64,000 nt of DNA from positions 930,001 through 994,000 of the forward strand of contig JAJFPB010000007.1 of the NCBI GenBank assembly GCA_020881915.1, in the 5' to 3' direction. The translations under genes and the position numbers were made by a program. Positions 1 through 10,583 of this stretch are shown here, in pieces (position 1 is the first letter of the stretch; the number at the start of each line of letters is the position of its first letter). Source of the stretch: Paramyrothecium sp. XJ0827. Taxonomy: Eukaryota; Ascomycota; Sordariomycetes; Hypocreales; Stachybotryaceae. The notes under the pieces were generated by a model. That model was not told where the DNA came from. It saw nothing but the letters and a program-made list of their open reading frames with translations, and searched no databases.

Positions 1-1220
1 AGGAATCCATGGCCACCGAAGCTACATCGCTTCCCCTCGAGATGGCAATCTCATGTCCGCCGCTCATAAAATTAACCTCCACAGCATCGGTCCCAAGAAT
101 CTCCGTCGCGTCAACCACGCATTCCTTAGCAACAACAATAATATCTCTTTCAGCCACTATTAGACAAACCTTGCCACTTTTCAATCCTGGCGGGGCATTT
201 ACCCCTCGTCTCCTCGTAAGCTCATCAGCCAATATCCTCCATGTCTTGTCATGTCGCCGGTAGACCAGAGCGCTGCGAAGAGTACTCAGGTAAGAGCGTA
301 CAAACCCTTTGTTCGCCCCTAACTGCCAACGAATTACGTCGCCGACAGTGATATGTGGTTGATTATTGGAAATGGGTACGTGGTCAAAGTCCAAATCAGT
401 CTCTTTTTCTTTTTCCCCTGGAACATCGGCACAAGCCGTCCCATTCATTGGCTCCAGACTGTCACGAAAAAGCTTTAAGCGTAGCCACTCGGGTATCAAC
501 TTGGCAGAAGAGTATAAAATGCGGTCCAGAGGCCTGATGTGTGATGTCCGGATGAGTCCACCTGGGCAGATCAGGGTTATGGAGCGAAGCATGGTAGCAT
601 GGTAGGCAGCGAGAGCCACAGCTATCGAGCCACCGAGCGAAAACCCGATAATATGAAACGCAGATGTTCCAGTCCAAGATAATGGAGAGGATGAGAGCAC
701 AAGCAAGATCTGGGTGGTGTAGAGTCGTGCGTCATAGGCTAGATCATTCGGCGCATCGGAATAGCCCCTCCCAAACAGATCTATCAATCTTGCGTTAGCT
801 ATTGACTCTCTCCAACATCACCATCTAATGGTTACACCAAGGGCTTAGTGACTCACCATACATCATAACTCGGTAGCCTTGGCTCACTAGCTTCTTCGCC
901 ATGTCCCCTAAAGCTATACATGGCGTACCAAGGCCATGCACAAGCAAGACCTTCTCTCCATCCTCAGGGCCCCATTCGAACACGTGAATTGTTCCGTACA
1001 CGGTTTTGAATTGCCTGAAGCCAGGGAATGCATCGATTGGGTATGCTGGTTTTGAAAATTGCTGGAGCTCTTCTTTAGCGGATCCAGCTCGCGCCTTTGT
1101 GAAAGTGCGTTCTTCAGGCGTATGCTGTATGTCTTTCAGCAGTAAGCAAATCTGACTATACAAGCCGAAACATAGTGGTGCTGTAAGTGCAGTTATGAAT
1201 AAAGCCTGTCTGAGATCCAT
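1..1220 (-). CDS. alpha/beta hydrolase, membrane-anchored (3' end outside window)
   Basis: Serine hydrolase of the alpha/beta fold; the substrate cannot be told. The model has exon 1 at 857-1220 and an exon running from 780 past the left edge, joined over intron 781-856 (GTGAGT donor). The junction restores the oxyanion-side motif YDLFGRGYSDAP. The nucleophile elbow is GFSLGGS, the acid is the Asp in VAERDII and the catalytic His lies in GGHEI, close to the cut end, so only a few C-terminal residues are missing. The first ATG (1220) gives an N-terminal hydrophobic stretch (ALFITALTAPLCFGLY) that should act as a signal anchor, so the enzyme is probably tethered to a membrane facing the ER lumen or cytosol. 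It is transcribed away from the GST gene at 2083-2933 on the same strand. The family assignment is firm; substrate and pathway are unknown. Confidence 0.85.
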
Positions 1221-2082
1221 TATGAATAAGACAAGAATGCTCGATACGAGAGTCGTGGTAATACAGTTGAGTGGCCTTCCTTGTCTTTGGACGACCAAAA
1301 TCGTAGCCAGCCAAGCAGAAGTATTTGCCCGTTGCCAGGGCTCACATTGGACTTGTTTTCTTACCGCATATAGGTAACACTCCGAAGGCGGTCTGTATGT
1401 ACCGGAGAATGCGGCAAATCACCCGAAAAAGCGACTTCGGGTGGACGCCGAAACAACGTAAGGTCCGGTTTAATCAGGATCTAATAGCAATTCTTGTTTA
1501 GGTTCCAAACCTGAAGGCTCGATCCGTCATTGAGGAATCGATACCGGGTTTAAACACCTTAATTGTCAGAAGGGAAAGCGGAACGATCCATTAGTATTAA
1601 CCTAGGTATGATTCTTATTGCCTCGCTCTACTCCTTATGCTACAAGCCTCAAGAATGCTTCTTGGCCTTTCAAGAAGCAATTTCGTGACTGAAACGATTG
1701 ATTATGAGATCTAAAATTCGACTTGTAACACTACCTCCAATTGTAACATATGTGGCACAGTTGTAGACCTTAGGCAATATCTTAGTGTGGTGGATTTGGT
1801 TACTGGTGAACGCTACCAGCAGCCTTGACATTGCAAGCACGTTGCTATACCCAGTCACTCTATTATCGATCTCAAATACACGCTGTCTTAAATTCATGAT
1901 CTGTTTTTTGCGTTTCAGTTCCCATTATAATGCACGGCTCTAGAAATCCTCGAGCAAATTGTGAGTCTTCCAAAAAGATTTCGCACATGGGACATGAGTA
2001 TTGATCAATATGTACCATCTTCTAGAACAACTAGTTGCATTCTTCGAATTTGGAGAGAAGGGGATGACCCAAGGAAAACTGC
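1221..2082. other. intergenic, no gene seen
   Basis: AT-richer spacer between two minus-strand genes. It should hold the hydrolase promoter and the GST 3' end. The only ORFs are short, without ATG-plus-motif support. Confidence 0.6.
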
Positions 2083-2933
2083 TCATTGCTGAGCCTCGAT
2101 AGCAACCGGGGCAGCCACGTCCTTTGGTGCGGGCTCAACGGTCGACTGTTGGATCCCAGCTTGCTTCTCAGGCGGCTTGTTGGTCAATTTAGGCTCGTCA
2201 AGAAGCTCAAACCCCTGAGTCACGGCCGAGTAGATGGGCTGATGGCAAATCATTTCATACCAACGAGACACGTTTGGATGCTCCTGCCTCCAAGATTTAC
2301 CATAGAAATATTGAAAGCCCAAAGAAATTGTTCCAGCGCAGAACAGGTCGGCCAGCGACAGTTGCTCGGCCACGATGAAGTTGCGGTCTTGCAAATGCTC
2401 CTCGACCACATCAACGGCCCTTTCAGTCATATTTGTGAAGAACTCGACCTGATCTTTGTTGTAGGGGAAAATACCGATGAGAGGCAACAGCTGCTGAGTC
2501 ATGGGCATGATAATTTCCGTGTTGAAAAACGACATCCACTTGATGATGTCGGCATAGTCCTCCTTATTGCTTCCAAGAAGAGTAGTATTCTCACTCTGAG
2601 AGGTCACTGGCAGGTTTATATCATCAGCTCTGACCAGCACCAACTGCTTATGTTGGTCTCACCATAGAGAGCAATAGCGATGCATTCAAAGAGCTTGAAG
2701 CCATCTGCACTTTCAAACGCAGGCACTTTACCCAACTTGCTGATACTCAAGTGCTCGGGTGTTCTAGGCGTCTCACGTATGTCAAGATCGAGACCGTATT
2801 CCTTGGCCACGGCCTTGATTGCTATTGTTCGTGGCTGGTCGCCCTGAAGCGGAAGGGTCTGTTAGTGATGGACCATCGAAAAATGTGAGCTTCTGTACTT
2901 GCAGGGAAGGTGTGCAGGGTTGCAAAAACCATT
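2083..2933 (-). CDS. glutathione S-transferase, EF1B-gamma class
   Basis: Glutathione transferase of the class related to the N-terminal half of elongation factor 1B-gamma, but without the C-terminal EF1G domain (244 residues in the model). Exons are 2904-2933, 2663-2843 and 2083-2606. The N-terminal thioredoxin fold contains KLGKVPAFE (the cis-Pro glutathione-binding loop) and FECIAIALY. The all-alpha C-terminal domain has the SQSENTTLLG and LSLADLFCAG motifs (the latter an N-capping box-like segment). The 10-codon first exon joins exon 2 in frame only if intron 1 (2844-2903) uses a GC donor (GCAAGT); the usual GT two bases further on gives the wrong phase. The C-tail is Pro/Lys/Glu-rich and looks disordered. 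It is divergent from MetAP2. GSTs of this class occur in fungal metabolite clusters, where they add or remove glutathione, but a general detoxification role is equally possible. Confidence 0.88.
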
Positions 2934-3567
2934 GTGGTGGCGATGTTGTTTTACTGGAAGATCAAGTGCCAGGTGTGATTCCTGCCTGAAACGTCGAGTT
3001 ATGAATAAGCCTCTCTATATAACAACACTTGTAAACGACGAAGCAGACCGTAGAACTCAAGTGGGATTGCAGCTTTGCGTTCGGATGTTGCCAAGCAATC
3101 TTCGGAGCGAAGACTACATTGGGCTTAGTGGAGGCATCGCGGTGCTGGACAGGGGTGCTAGCATGTCCCCAGCATTCAAGTTGGCGGCAAAAGTACCTCT
3201 GGTTGAAGCCTGATAGGGGTTAACCAGAGCCCTATCACAAAGACTAGGCTAAACAAGGTCACTAACTTGGGAGTTTACGCTCAACTAAGGTACCTAGTAG
3301 TGTAGATGAGACCGGACTGGTCATTCTGTATTACAAGCAACCACCTGAAAGTCAACCATACACTGGGCACGTCTGCTTCGCCAAAGTCTCGGGACAGCCA
3401 ACAGGACTTCAGGTTCTACCAAAAACGCTGATTGGTCTAGTTCTTCTCAGCCTGACCCGCCCCCACAGATGCTTTCAATACTGCACCATGAATGGCCATG
3501 ATCATACTCGTTTTCCACTCTGCACCTCGTCATTAATGCCGACCGTCTGCGACTCCTTAACTTGAAA
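2934..3567. promoter_or_regulatory. shared divergent promoter, GST / MetAP2
   Basis: The 634 bp between the divergently oriented GST and MetAP2 starts must contain both promoters. No coding potential with motifs was seen. Specific operator sites cannot be named from sequence alone. Confidence 0.55.
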
Positions 3568-5061
3568 ATGCCAGCCGACACACCAATACAGGATCCCGAG
3601 ACCAGAGGTAGGTACAGAAGGCCTGCCCAGAAGGAATGATCAACATACATATCTCTACTCATAGGTGCTGGCTCGAACGAAGCCGACACGTTTGCTGCCA
3701 TCCCCGCTGCAGCGAACATGGATTCAAAGGAAGCGGAAGAAACAGACGACGATGTGGACGAAGAAGTAGCAGAGAACGATAGTGTCTCAAAGAAAAAGAA
3801 AAACAAGAGAAAAAAGCACAAGAAGAAGACGAAACAAATGGTCCAGACCGAACCACCCTCAATCCCTGTATCCCAGCTTTTTCCAAACCACAGCTATCCC
3901 AAAGGTGAAGAGGTCGAATACAAGGATGACAATCGTTATCGGACAACTGATGAGGAAAAACGACACCTTGACAATCTGAACGCCGATTTTCTCTCAGACT
4001 ACCGTCAGGCGGCTGAGGTACATCGTCAGGTCCGCCAGTGGGCACAGCGAAGCATCAAGCCAGGCCAAACACTACTCGAGATTGCCAACAACATCGAGGA
4101 CAGTGCCCGACGTCTACTGGGCCATGATGGTTTAACCGAAGGAGATTCTCTTGTAGCCGGTATAGGTTTTCCCACCGGGCTGAACATTGACAATGTTGTC
4201 GCCCATTACAGCCCAAACGCGGGTTGCAAGACCATGATTAACCAGAACAACGTACTAAAAGTCGATATCGGCATTCATGTTGGCGGCCGTATTGTGGACA
4301 GCGCCTTTACTATGGCATTTGACCCCGTGTATGATAACTTGCTTGCAGCTGTAAAGGACGCCACAAACACGGGCGTGCGGGAAGCCGGAATTGACGTTCG
4401 GGTGGGAGAGCTGGGTGGTTATATCCAAGAGGCTATGGAGAGTTACGAATGTGAGATTAACGGGACTGTTCACCCGATTAAGGCAATCCGGAACCTATGC
4501 GGTCATACGATTCTCCCATACTCTATTCACGGCGGGAAGAATGTTCCATTCATCAAAACGAACGACATGACCAAGATGGAGGAAGGCGATGTTTTTGCTA
4601 TAGAGACATTCGGGAGTACAGGCGCAGGCCGATTTGTCGTGGGAGGCGAGGTCTCGCATTATGCCTTGCGTAAAGACGCACACAAAACAGACTTGACTTT
4701 GTCTTCGGCGAAATCCGTCTTGGGTGCCATCAAGAAGAACTTTGGTACCCTCCCTTTCTGTCGGCGTTACCTGGACAGGATAGGGCAAGAGAAGTATCTT
4801 TTGGGGGTATGAATTCGACATCATGATCAGAGGTTTTGACTCGTTGGCTGACAGACCTACAGCTAAACCACTTGATCAAGACTGGGGTTGTTCAAGACTA
4901 TCCCCCTTTGCTTGAGAAGGATGGGGTTTACACGGCACAGTTCGAACACGTACGTCAGCTCACTTTGTTTCTCTAAGAGAAACCTTGCTAATGGGTAGTT
5001 CAAGACGATCCTACTTAGACCAACCGTCAAAGAGGTCATCAGCCGTGGAGACGACTTTTGA
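3568..5061 (+). CDS. methionine aminopeptidase 2
   Basis: Cytosolic dinuclear-metal aminopeptidase that removes initiator methionine and binds ribosomes. The model is 441 residues: exons 3568-3607, 3665-4806, 4863-4949 and 5005-5061. An acidic, then Lys-rich N-terminal region ([14 protein letters not shown]) is typical of MetAP2 and separates it from MetAP1. All metal ligands are visible: Asp in KVDIGIH, Asp in RIVDSAF, His in LCGHTI, Glu in AIETFGSTG and Glu in AQFEHTILL. The His in VVAHYSPN matches the residue that fumagillin alkylates in other MetAP2s. The C-terminus ends in the family signature SRGDDF. The last intron offers two AG acceptors (4998 and 5004); only the second restores QFEHTILL. 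The 5' exon was chosen because it joins in phase. The active-site loop ([10 protein letters not shown] in place of the usual GCSLN..AAH) is diverged, which fits a second copy rather than the housekeeping one; that is inference. Confidence 0.93.
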
Positions 5062-5435
5062 ACACGAACCATTTCAACCAGATACCCCGGCTAGCTCCTC
5101 GTGTTTGGATGTCATGATCAAGGCAAAATGGCACATGGCAAGTCAACTTAACCAATCAAATGTGAATTTCGTCATTTTATAAATGAACCATGTACCTGTA
5201 TTTGACTTGAGGAGCCCCAAAGACTCAATTCAGTGGGGGGCACAGTCGGGAAAATCAAGCCCAAAATTCTTAGGATCGATGGAAACACAATACTCCACCA
5301 TCTTCCAGTTTAATTATATCTTCTCTGCACAGAATCTGGGGGTTGGGTTATGTATGTCAAATAGTCACTGCGCCCAGGAGTTAGCCTGCGCTCAACCCAG
5401 CTCTGAGTTATGATCAAGTAAAAAGCTTGCTTGAC
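5062..5435. other. intergenic between convergent genes
   Basis: 374 bp between the 3' ends of MetAP2 (+) and the NTF2-like gene (-). It should hold both terminators. No ORF with recognisable content. Confidence 0.6.
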
Positions 5436-6064
5436 TTACCCATTCAGTTTCTTGAACAAGGCCCCCAAGCCTTCGTGAGAGTAGTCCTTTTGGTACCACA
5501 TATCTTTGTGGTATATCACCTTTTCCTCGCCCTCCTTCTTCTCCAGCTTCAGACTGATCAAGCTGTCCACTGTTTTAGGTGTGTGTATTCCAGCGAAGGT
5601 GTATCTCTGTCGCTGCTTCCACACCAGCTCATCATCCGTGGACGAGACTACCTCTGTCGCAAGACTTTCGGACTTTGTAAACAGCTTCGGAATGCCGTAC
5701 CACTGACCAGCAATCTTGTATCTGCGTGCCCGAGTTTGTAAGCTAGCTGGACTTGAGGCAAATTCCTTCATTTTTTGAACTTTTAGGCGTGGAATCTAGC
5801 AACCATTGGTACTAACCTTGTGTCGCAATAGCTGAAGGGGTCGTCATAGACTGCCTTTTCAGCGTAAACGCTCATGTCTTTCTCCGATGCACTACCGCAG
5901 TACAGGTTGATAATGCTCTTCTTGATGGATTCTCGCGCCGCAGATATGGACAATGACTTTTCAGGTTGTGGCGCGTAATCCACGTCACCATTTACATTGC
6001 GTGGTCGTTCTGGGTGCGGCTCGTTGGCACGCTGATCAGGCAATGGCGACGTTGCTGCTGGCAT
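5436..6064 (-). CDS. NTF2/SnoaL-like domain protein
   Basis: A small protein (177 residues) of the NTF2/SnoaL cone fold widespread in ascomycetes; no reaction can be assigned. Exons are 5817-6064 and 5436-5721, joined by a 95-bp intron (5722-5816) whose removal gives the continuous motif FSYCDTRYKIAGQWYGIPK. Nearer AG sites either break the frame or leave that segment interrupted. The N-terminal 45 residues are Pro/Glu-rich and probably disordered. The helix with SIKKSIINLYCGSASEKDM and the later strands (LVWKQRQRYTFAG; EKVIYHKDMWYQKDY) are typical of the fold. The C-terminus ends in a short Lys tail. Its 3' end faces that of MetAP2. In clusters such domains can act as cyclases or isomerases, but housekeeping members of unknown role also exist. 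Confidence 0.8.
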
Positions 6065-7503
6065 GCTGTCGATTGAGACTCGGTAGAAGAATGAGACGTT
6101 TCCTGAAGTTTAAAATCCTCCTGTAATCGCAAGATGGAATTGATTTCTGTGAGAATGTAGAGAATGTAATTGACCGAGGAGATCGATCAGTGCATGCTGG
6201 CACAATTGTTGTACTAGGAGTCGGCGATGACATCACCACTGTCTGGGCATAAATGTACATATCGATGATAACTTGACAGCAATGATCTCACTGATGATCA
6301 TTCTTAACCCGTGAGTGGTAGTGTCACAATTTTAATCAACGGCAAAATGATTCTCGGTTCAGGTATGATTTAAGTTCTTATTGAGAGAGAAGGATCTATG
6401 ATGATTTTTAGCGGCCTTGCTTTTCTGAGTGCCACACTCTATTCACTTCAAAGAACTAGAATTCAAATTCTATTGCAAATAGAATTAATGAGCACGTAAG
6501 GCCATGTGCGTATTAAAGATGAAGGTTTAACTAGAGAAGTTGATGCTCAAACGACACCGGAATATGCGACTTGGCATGGCATTTTGCGGTGGACCTTATT
6601 TAGGTATCATCTTTTCGTTATGACGATTTTGTATAGATAAACGATTATCATTATCTTCAAGAATCTTTATTGATGAAGTCTGGCTCCTCCCGGCAATCAG
6701 CGATGAGAGGAGACGGGAGGAGCCTCTTTCTGCCAAGGTGATCATGTGAGCAGGTAGCAACCAGCATCTCAAAGCGCTTCACGGAGTTACAGAAAGATAT
6801 ACATGTTTACCTAGGATTATAAGAGAAATTTAAGACCAAAAATGCATCCAGCGGGCTCTGGCTCCCAGGATTAGGTGCTGTATGTGAGGCACCTTCAGCT
6901 CTTCTCTGTTCCACTGTCTTCCCACACTTTGGCGCCAGCTCCGCCATACAATCTTGAGAGATCGGGATCGGTCTGGTTTCCCTCTCTTTTTAATCTTCAT
7001 TTTGTGGCAGGAATAAAGTTACTAACAATGTGCTTCCTCAAAGCCGTAGTTCTTTTCCCCCTACGAACGCGGCTCGTGCCGCCGATTCCGATCCTTCACA
7101 CCACTAGCTGATGACCCCCCGGTTGTACAGGGGACATAGCGTGAGGTTATGGTCCCTGGACCTCTATGCCGAGATTGCATTCGAACAAAACGTAGTAGGT
7201 TTTCAGTAACAGTTGTATCGCCGGAGAGAAATAATCTAGATAGAAAATTTATGACAATCTGCCTTTCTGTTGCTGGCATAATACCTCGGAGATATCTCAC
7301 TCCAGCACATTTTTGCTCAGGGCCTTTTTCCATTTCCTGTTTGGGGTACCCTGTCAGAGCTGGAATTATCTCCGCTGCAGGGCTGATACAGCTCAGGTGA
7401 CTTCGGTTTAGCACAGAAAAACATGAGAGTTCCTCCCATTAGCTGCTTGATCGTATAGCTACTCCACTTGACAACGAGGTCTGGCCGACGAACATTAGGC
7501 GAA
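6065..7503. other. intergenic, AT-rich, no gene seen
   Basis: 1.4 kb AT-rich spacer between divergent genes. Several short ORFs cover it on both strands, but none has a family motif, splice-supported extension or convincing start. It presumably carries two promoters. Confidence 0.55.
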
Positions 7504-8985
7504 ATGGGGAGCACCGGCAGCAGTTTGCGAGCGCAATGGACCAACCCAGGCGACATACTGAGTCTTCTGCTCCTCGTTGGAGGAGATATTGTGCAAAAGG
7601 CTGTCGCGCAGCTTGTCGGCTACAGGGTCCGCCTACCTGGAACTGCCTACAGCCTCAGCATCACACCGATTGCCTTCTCCTTCGGCTGGGCTGCGTACGC
7701 CTTCAGCAACCTGCTTTCCGCGGTCGGCGACATGAGGCTGATGCCTTTGACCGACAATCCTTCAATCCTCGTGAACTGCTCTAATGGCTTCTCGCGCGAG
7801 GTCCGGTCGTGGGTCCTAGGCCGTCTCCTCCGGGATCACGAGGCCAGGCATGTCGTCGACCCGCGACCCATAGAAGAGGGCGGTAGAGCTGAATCAATCA
7901 GAGTTGACATTTTTCATCTCGGGCCTGTCACGAGTCCGGAGCCAGACTTCGTCTGGTGGCTTGGCTGGGCAACGCTCGTGCTTCAGCTTTCAATTTCCGT
8001 GATTCCGTGGGCTTTATATGGCAACTGGGCAGTCTTGCTCTTGACTCTGTGTGGTACTCTGCTGGCGGCGCTGACGTGCGCCCTGCCGCAGTGGTTTGAA
8101 GAGAAGTGGGCTGCATCGAGGCTCCAGCGCGATAACGTAACATGCTTGACACGTGGAAACGGTCATTTTCATATTATGGTGTTCATCGGCGGTGCGGGTT
8201 CCTGGAACTTTGAGCAACTTTCTACCAGTGTGTTTCGATCACGACCCGAGACGCGTTGGCTTTCTCTGGTGCTTGCATTTGCCTGGACGGCACTTCTCAT
8301 TTCAGTATCGGGTCTCGAAGAGCAAACATGGTTCCTTGTTGCCATTGGAGGCATCGGCATGCTGCAAAACATCCTAGCCGCTGGTATCACGCGAAACCCA
8401 AGCGCCTCAAACTTTCATCTGCGCAAGTTTGAGCGGGCACCGACCATCATAGGCAGGCGTCAGGAGTTCAAAGACGAACCAGATAGCAATGTCGATCTGG
8501 ACGAAGATATGGAGGCCTTGGCGGAATTGGCTGCGTGGGTGGCATACAGCTCGAAGCATGGAGACCTAGAACACGGCCACTCCGGTTCAAATGGTAGCCC
8601 GGTTATGCCCCGTTGGTTGGCTTCCATGTCGAAGAGGGATGGAGTTCCAGAATGGCTGGAGACGATACCACCGAGTGGCAATGTCCCTTTGCTGGTACCA
8701 AGAAAGGGTAAGGGAGAATCCTCCTCTGACGGAGAAACAGAGCCTGAAATCATTTATGCAACTGGTGTCCACGGCGCCTTGATGGAACTCGAGAAGTGGG
8801 TGCCTACCGCTGGGTTGACCATGGTCCCAATATTCTTTCCAGCAGGTCCAGGGTTCGAAGAAAGAAGCGTGCGAGACAACGTGCACAAAAAGTTTTGGAA
8901 AAGAGCATTTCACACTGTAGCGGTAAGACACAGGGCAGATGTCAAGAGGAGGGCAGAGCAGAAGACAGCTCACCCAAGCCAGTAG
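7504..8985 (+). CDS. multi-pass membrane protein, fungal family of unknown function
   Basis: Intronless ORF of 493 residues from the first ATG at 7504 (the open frame extends upstream without an ATG). It has six or so hydrophobic segments: ILSLLLLVGGDIV, SITPIAFSFGWAAYAFSNLL, FVWWLGWATLVLQLSISVIPWAL, WAVLLLTLCGTLLAALTCAL, LSLVLAFAWTALLISV and WFLVAIGGIGMLQNILAAG. The C-terminal third is hydrophilic and acidic (DLDEDMEALAEL) and so probably cytosolic. The repeated hydrophilic patch HIMVFIGGAGSWNFEQLST between membrane segments is characteristic of a fungal family seen near P450 and metabolite genes, but no biochemical role is established to my knowledge. No transporter signature is visible. 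I do not recognise a function. Confidence 0.75.
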   Translation: MGSTGSSLRAQWTNPGDILSLLLLVGGDIVQKAVAQLVGYRVRLPGTAYSLSITPIAFSFGWAAYAFSNLLSAVGDMRLMPLTDNPSILVNCSNGFSREVRSWVLGRLLRDHEARHVVDPRPIEEGGRAESIRVDIFHLGPVTSPEPDFVWWLGWATLVLQLSISVIPWALYGNWAVLLLTLCGTLLAALTCALPQWFEEKWAASRLQRDNVTCLTRGNGHFHIMVFIGGAGSWNFEQLSTSVFRSRPETRWLSLVLAFAWTALLISVSGLEEQTWFLVAIGGIGMLQNILAAGITRNPSASNFHLRKFERAPTIIGRRQEFKDEPDSNVDLDEDMEALAELAAWVAYSSKHGDLEHGHSGSNGSPVMPRWLASMSKRDGVPEWLETIPPSGNVPLLVPRKGKGESSSDGETEPEIIYATGVHGALMELEKWVPTAGLTMVPIFFPAGPGFEERSVRDNVHKKFWKRAFHTVAVRHRADVKRRAEQKTAHPSQ

Positions 8986-9350
8986 ATCGGCCAACATAGA
9001 CTCTCTTTTCGTCGTTCTAATCATGTCCAATATATAAACAATGAACTCCGCGAATTGCAGGCAATTGTGAAAGATAATTCACAACTCTTTTCGCTAGCGT
9101 AGCCTCGGGCCGGAAACAGCGCCGCATTTCTTGTTCGGCATTCCAACATGGTTTACCTAAGGCGTCTCGAGCATGACATCATTTCGGCTTCCTTGGCCTT
9201 GATGTCTAAACTGGAGAGTCTGGCGTCTGTTCTTCCAAAGAAACAACTCAACGTTGTACGCGCCCATCAGTATCTAGACATATGTCAATGTAAACAAACC
9301 TAAGGGGCACTTTCACACAAATCGCCTTGCCTGTCCGACGTCTTCTAAGC
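8986..9350. other. intergenic
   Basis: 365 bp between two plus-strand genes. Nothing recognisable; it presumably contains the promoter of the next gene. Confidence 0.55.
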
Positions 9351-10486
9351 ATGGCGAAGAATGGAGACATTGCAATCACTGCGCAGTGTCTTTGCAAAGC
9401 GCACGAGTTTACTGTGTCATTATCGAAAAGCAGTATGCCTCTTAAAGCTGCATATTGTCATTGCACATCTTGTCGCCATCAGACCGGCGCTCTCTACAAC
9501 AGCGTGGTTCCTTGGCCCGGCTCATTTGACGACATTTTGAGCTCGTCTCTCCAACGCTATGAGGTTTCTGCGAACATAGATACTTTCTTCTGCAAGTTCT
9601 GTTCTAGCACGATGTTCATCTCAGAACATTTTTCCGACATGCCACACGAACTGGGCGTATTCCCGGGTACCTTTGTTGACTGCGAGGCATTGGACATCCA
9701 GACGGAATATCACATCTTCGTTGGCGATACAATCGATGGCGGAGCCACACCATGGCTGCAGGACGTCAATGGAGACAGGAGCGCGGCACGCTTGTGGAAA
9801 ACCCGAAAAGACAATAGTGAAGAATTGAGCTCCAATTGGCAAAACAAATCTGCTTCTATGCAGGAAGAGGTTATGCCCGGCTCGCAGATGATTCCGATTT
9901 ACTGTCATTGCCGTGGCATCAACCTTCGGCTTCGACAAATGATGCAGATTCCGACCGCGAAGATTGGGAACGACCTGTAAGACATTCAATGCCCTGGTTT
10001 ATTGAGCCGACGACATTGAAGCATATTGTCTGCTTCGATGCAAGTGACTCATCCCGTCACATGTTTGGTGTTGACATTGTGTATTGGACTTGCGTGTTTT
10101 TGGAACAGCTTAGAATTCCATTAGGGCTGCAATCTCAAGACTTCCCCAGCTATCACCAAGAACCCATATCTCTTATAGATGCGGTGCTGCATCCACAGCA
10201 AAGCCTCGGACTTCAAACACTTTCCGTCTATGAAAGCATGCCAGGTATCCGTCGTTATTTCTGCTCGCGCTGCGCCGCTTCCGTCTTTCTGACGACTCAA
10301 GATCAACCCCAGATTGTCAAGCTAGCCATAGGCCTGTTGGAAGCACCGGAAGGCGCAAGAGCAGAGAGTTTGCTCAAGTGGACGGCCGAGTCGTTCGTGA
10401 TGGACGAGAATAGTAATTGGCGAAGAAGATTTCTTGAATCCGTACAGAGAAACTTTGAGAACTGGAGAACGAAGGAAATACGATAG
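9351..10486 (+). CDS. tandem GFA/CENP-V zinc-domain protein with a frame break
   Basis: Two glutathione-dependent-formaldehyde-activating (GFA/CENP-V) zinc folds in a row. The first (9351 to about 9800) has the Cys pattern intact: CLC, CHCTSCRHQTG and CKFCSSTMF. The second starts with YCHCRG in the same frame at about 9900, but its remainder (CFDASDSSRHMFG, then YFCSRCAASVF) lies in the frame that begins upstream at 9836. The passage needs either a 50-bp intron 9913-9962 with a poor donor (GTGGCA) or a one-base indel near 9918-9940. In the second domain the usual S-C-R cysteine is replaced (DSSRH), so it is probably structural or decayed. GFA-like proteins are cytosolic; substrates other than the formaldehyde-glutathione adduct are unproven. 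Start chosen at the first ATG, 9351. It lies convergent with the MFS gene, 97 bp away. Confidence 0.7.
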
Positions 10487-10583
10487 CGGCTTAAATATGG
10501 GGTGGATTATGACGAATGGCGAGCTCTTTCAAAGTCAATGACTGTCAGGCGTTAGCTAGATCGCCGGACTTGCGGTCTCCATG

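Noticed and set aside
2086..2667. 193-codon plus-strand ORF over the GST
   Set aside because: Antisense shadow of a well-supported gene; no motif.
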